Shown here: one piece after another, positions 5,775-6,514 of the stretch
Numbering within the stretch: the stretch's first letter is position 1
Layout: each line of letters begins with the position of its first letter
Source of the DNA: Alphaproteobacteria bacterium
Lineage (GTDB): Bacteria; Pseudomonadota; Alphaproteobacteria; JAEULC01
Direction of reading: 5' to 3'
DNA: 6,514 nucleotides
Assembly (NCBI GenBank): GCA_020851015.1
Contig: JADZDN010000333.1
Coordinates: 1-6,514, forward strand
Notes under the pieces: generated by a model
The model's input: only the letters and a program-made list of their open reading frames with translations
Databases searched by the model: none
Told to the model about the DNA's origin: nothing
Made by a program: the position numbers and the translations under genes

Positions 5775-6514
5775 GCGGCGAGACCTGGGTGGTGCTGGGC
5801 GCGACGTCGGCTATCGCGCGCGCCTTCGCCCGCATCGTCGCCGCGCGCGGCGACGGCGTGATCCTGGCCGGCCGCGACCGCGAGGACCTGGCGGCATTGG
5901 CGCAGGACCTGCGCGTGCGCGGTGCTGGGTGGGCAGAGGCGCTGGGCTTCGATGCGCTGGACACGGCGAGCCATGGCGAATTCGCCCGCGAATGCGGGCG
6001 GCGGGCGACGGGCAAGCTCTGCGTGTTCCTGGCCTTCGCGGCGATGCCCGAGCAGGACGCCATCGACAAGGACCCGTCGCTGGCCGTCCACACGATCAAC
6101 GCGACCTTCACGGGCGCGGTTAGCGTGCTGCATTGCCTGGCGCCGATGCTGGACGACCAGCATGGCGGGCGCGTGATCGCGCTGGGCTCGGTCGCCGGCG
6201 ACCGCGGGCGGCGCAAGAACTACGTCTATGGCGCCGCCAAGGCGGGCCTGCACACCTATCTGCAGGGATTGCGCGCGCGGCTTTTCGCCGCTGGCGCCAC
6301 GGTGACCACGGTGAAGCCTGGCTTCGTCGATACCGCCATGACCTTCGGCCGGCCCGGCCTGTTCCTGGTCGCGGCGCCGGAAGCCGTGGCGGCCGCCGCG
6401 CTTGCCGCGGCCGAGAAGGGGCGCGAGGAAATCTACGCGCCGTTCTTCTGGGCGTTCATCATGCTGATCATCAAGTCGATCCCCGAACGGATCATGAAGA
6501 AGCTGAACATCTAG
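5771..6514 (+). CDS. dprE2: DprE2-like SDR reductase (polyprenyl-phosphoryl-2-keto-ribose reductase)
   Basis: A 247-residue short-chain dehydrogenase/reductase. The mycobacterial counterpart reduces the DprE1 product with NAD(P)H to give decaprenyl-phosphoryl-D-arabinose. The nucleotide-binding turn is G10-A-T-S-A-I-A16, where the last Gly of the usual GxTSxIG is Ala. Further motifs are FDALDT (60-65), N110 in INATFTGAVSV, S140 in ALGSVAGDRGRRKN, Y153 and K157 in YVYGAAKAG, and KPGFVDTAMT (182-191). The C-terminal part is hydrophobic (FFWAFIMLIIK, 225-235) and ends in IPERIMKKLNI, closely resembling the IPRSIFRKLPI end of DprE2; it may sit at the membrane, where the lipid substrate is. The start ATG overlaps the dprE1-like stop (ATGA), which indicates translational coupling and probably complex formation. 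The gene is complete and ends with the last base of the window. Confidence 0.87.
   Translation: MSGETWVVLGATSAIARAFARIVAARGDGVILAGRDREDLAALAQDLRVRGAGWAEALGFDALDTASHGEFARECGRRATGKLCVFLAFAAMPEQDAIDKDPSLAVHTINATFTGAVSVLHCLAPMLDDQHGGRVIALGSVAGDRGRRKNYVYGAAKAGLHTYLQGLRARLFAAGATVTTVKPGFVDTAMTFGRPGLFLVAAPEAVAAAALAAAEKGREEIYAPFFWAFIMLIIKSIPERIMKKLNI

Overview
The window is GC-rich and densely coded, with strong G/C bias at third codon positions and almost no intergenic space. It most resembles an alphaproteobacterium of the Sphingomonas group. Three things suggest this: a PHB-type acetoacetyl-CoA reductase, an HNH endonuclease of a form I know from sphingomonads, and a REP-like inverted repeat built on the core CTTCGACAAGCTC, which is typical of sphingomonad intergenic DNA. 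The assignment is an inference from recalled sequence patterns, not from a search.

Left part (1-1692, all + strand). The 3' part of an acetoacetyl-CoA reductase gene (phaB/phbB type) comes first. It is followed by a short spacer carrying the REP-like repeat, a NUDIX hydrolase, a 148-base AT-richer gap with a plausible sigma-70-type promoter, and an HNH endonuclease. These look like ordinary chromosomal genes.

Middle part (1704-4300). A two-domain GNAT-type acyltransferase follows the HNH gene after 11 bases and probably shares its transcript. It meets a long minus-strand gene tail to tail, with a 7-base overlap. The minus-strand gene encodes a formyltransferase-like N-terminal domain fused to a GINT1-N-type five-bladed beta-propeller. 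Databases often call such proteins 'glucosamine inositolphosphorylceramide transferase', but nothing here looks like the GT64 catalytic domain that the name implies.

Right part (4301-6514). A divergent promoter region of about 115 bases, with an 8-bp perfect inverted repeat, separates the minus-strand gene from a two-gene + strand operon. This operon encodes close relatives of mycobacterial DprE1 (FAD-dependent oxidase) and DprE2 (NAD(P)H-dependent SDR reductase). The two genes overlap by ATGA. In mycobacteria the pair epimerises C2 of polyprenyl-phosphoryl-ribose to give polyprenyl-phosphoryl-D-arabinose, the only known D-arabinofuranose donor. Its presence here suggests that this Gram-negative makes a lipid-linked D-arabinose donor for a cell-surface glycan. 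The GNAT protein and the formyltransferase/propeller protein, both types seen in polysaccharide loci, may act on the same or a neighbouring glycan. The DprE1 homologue has Ala where M. tuberculosis DprE1 has the benzothiazinone-reactive Cys387. The window ends exactly at the DprE2 stop codon, so the prenyltransferase, phosphatase and arabinosyltransferase genes one would look for are not visible.

No tRNA, rRNA, CRISPR array, insertion sequence or phage gene was seen, and no gene-free stretch exceeds 300 bases.
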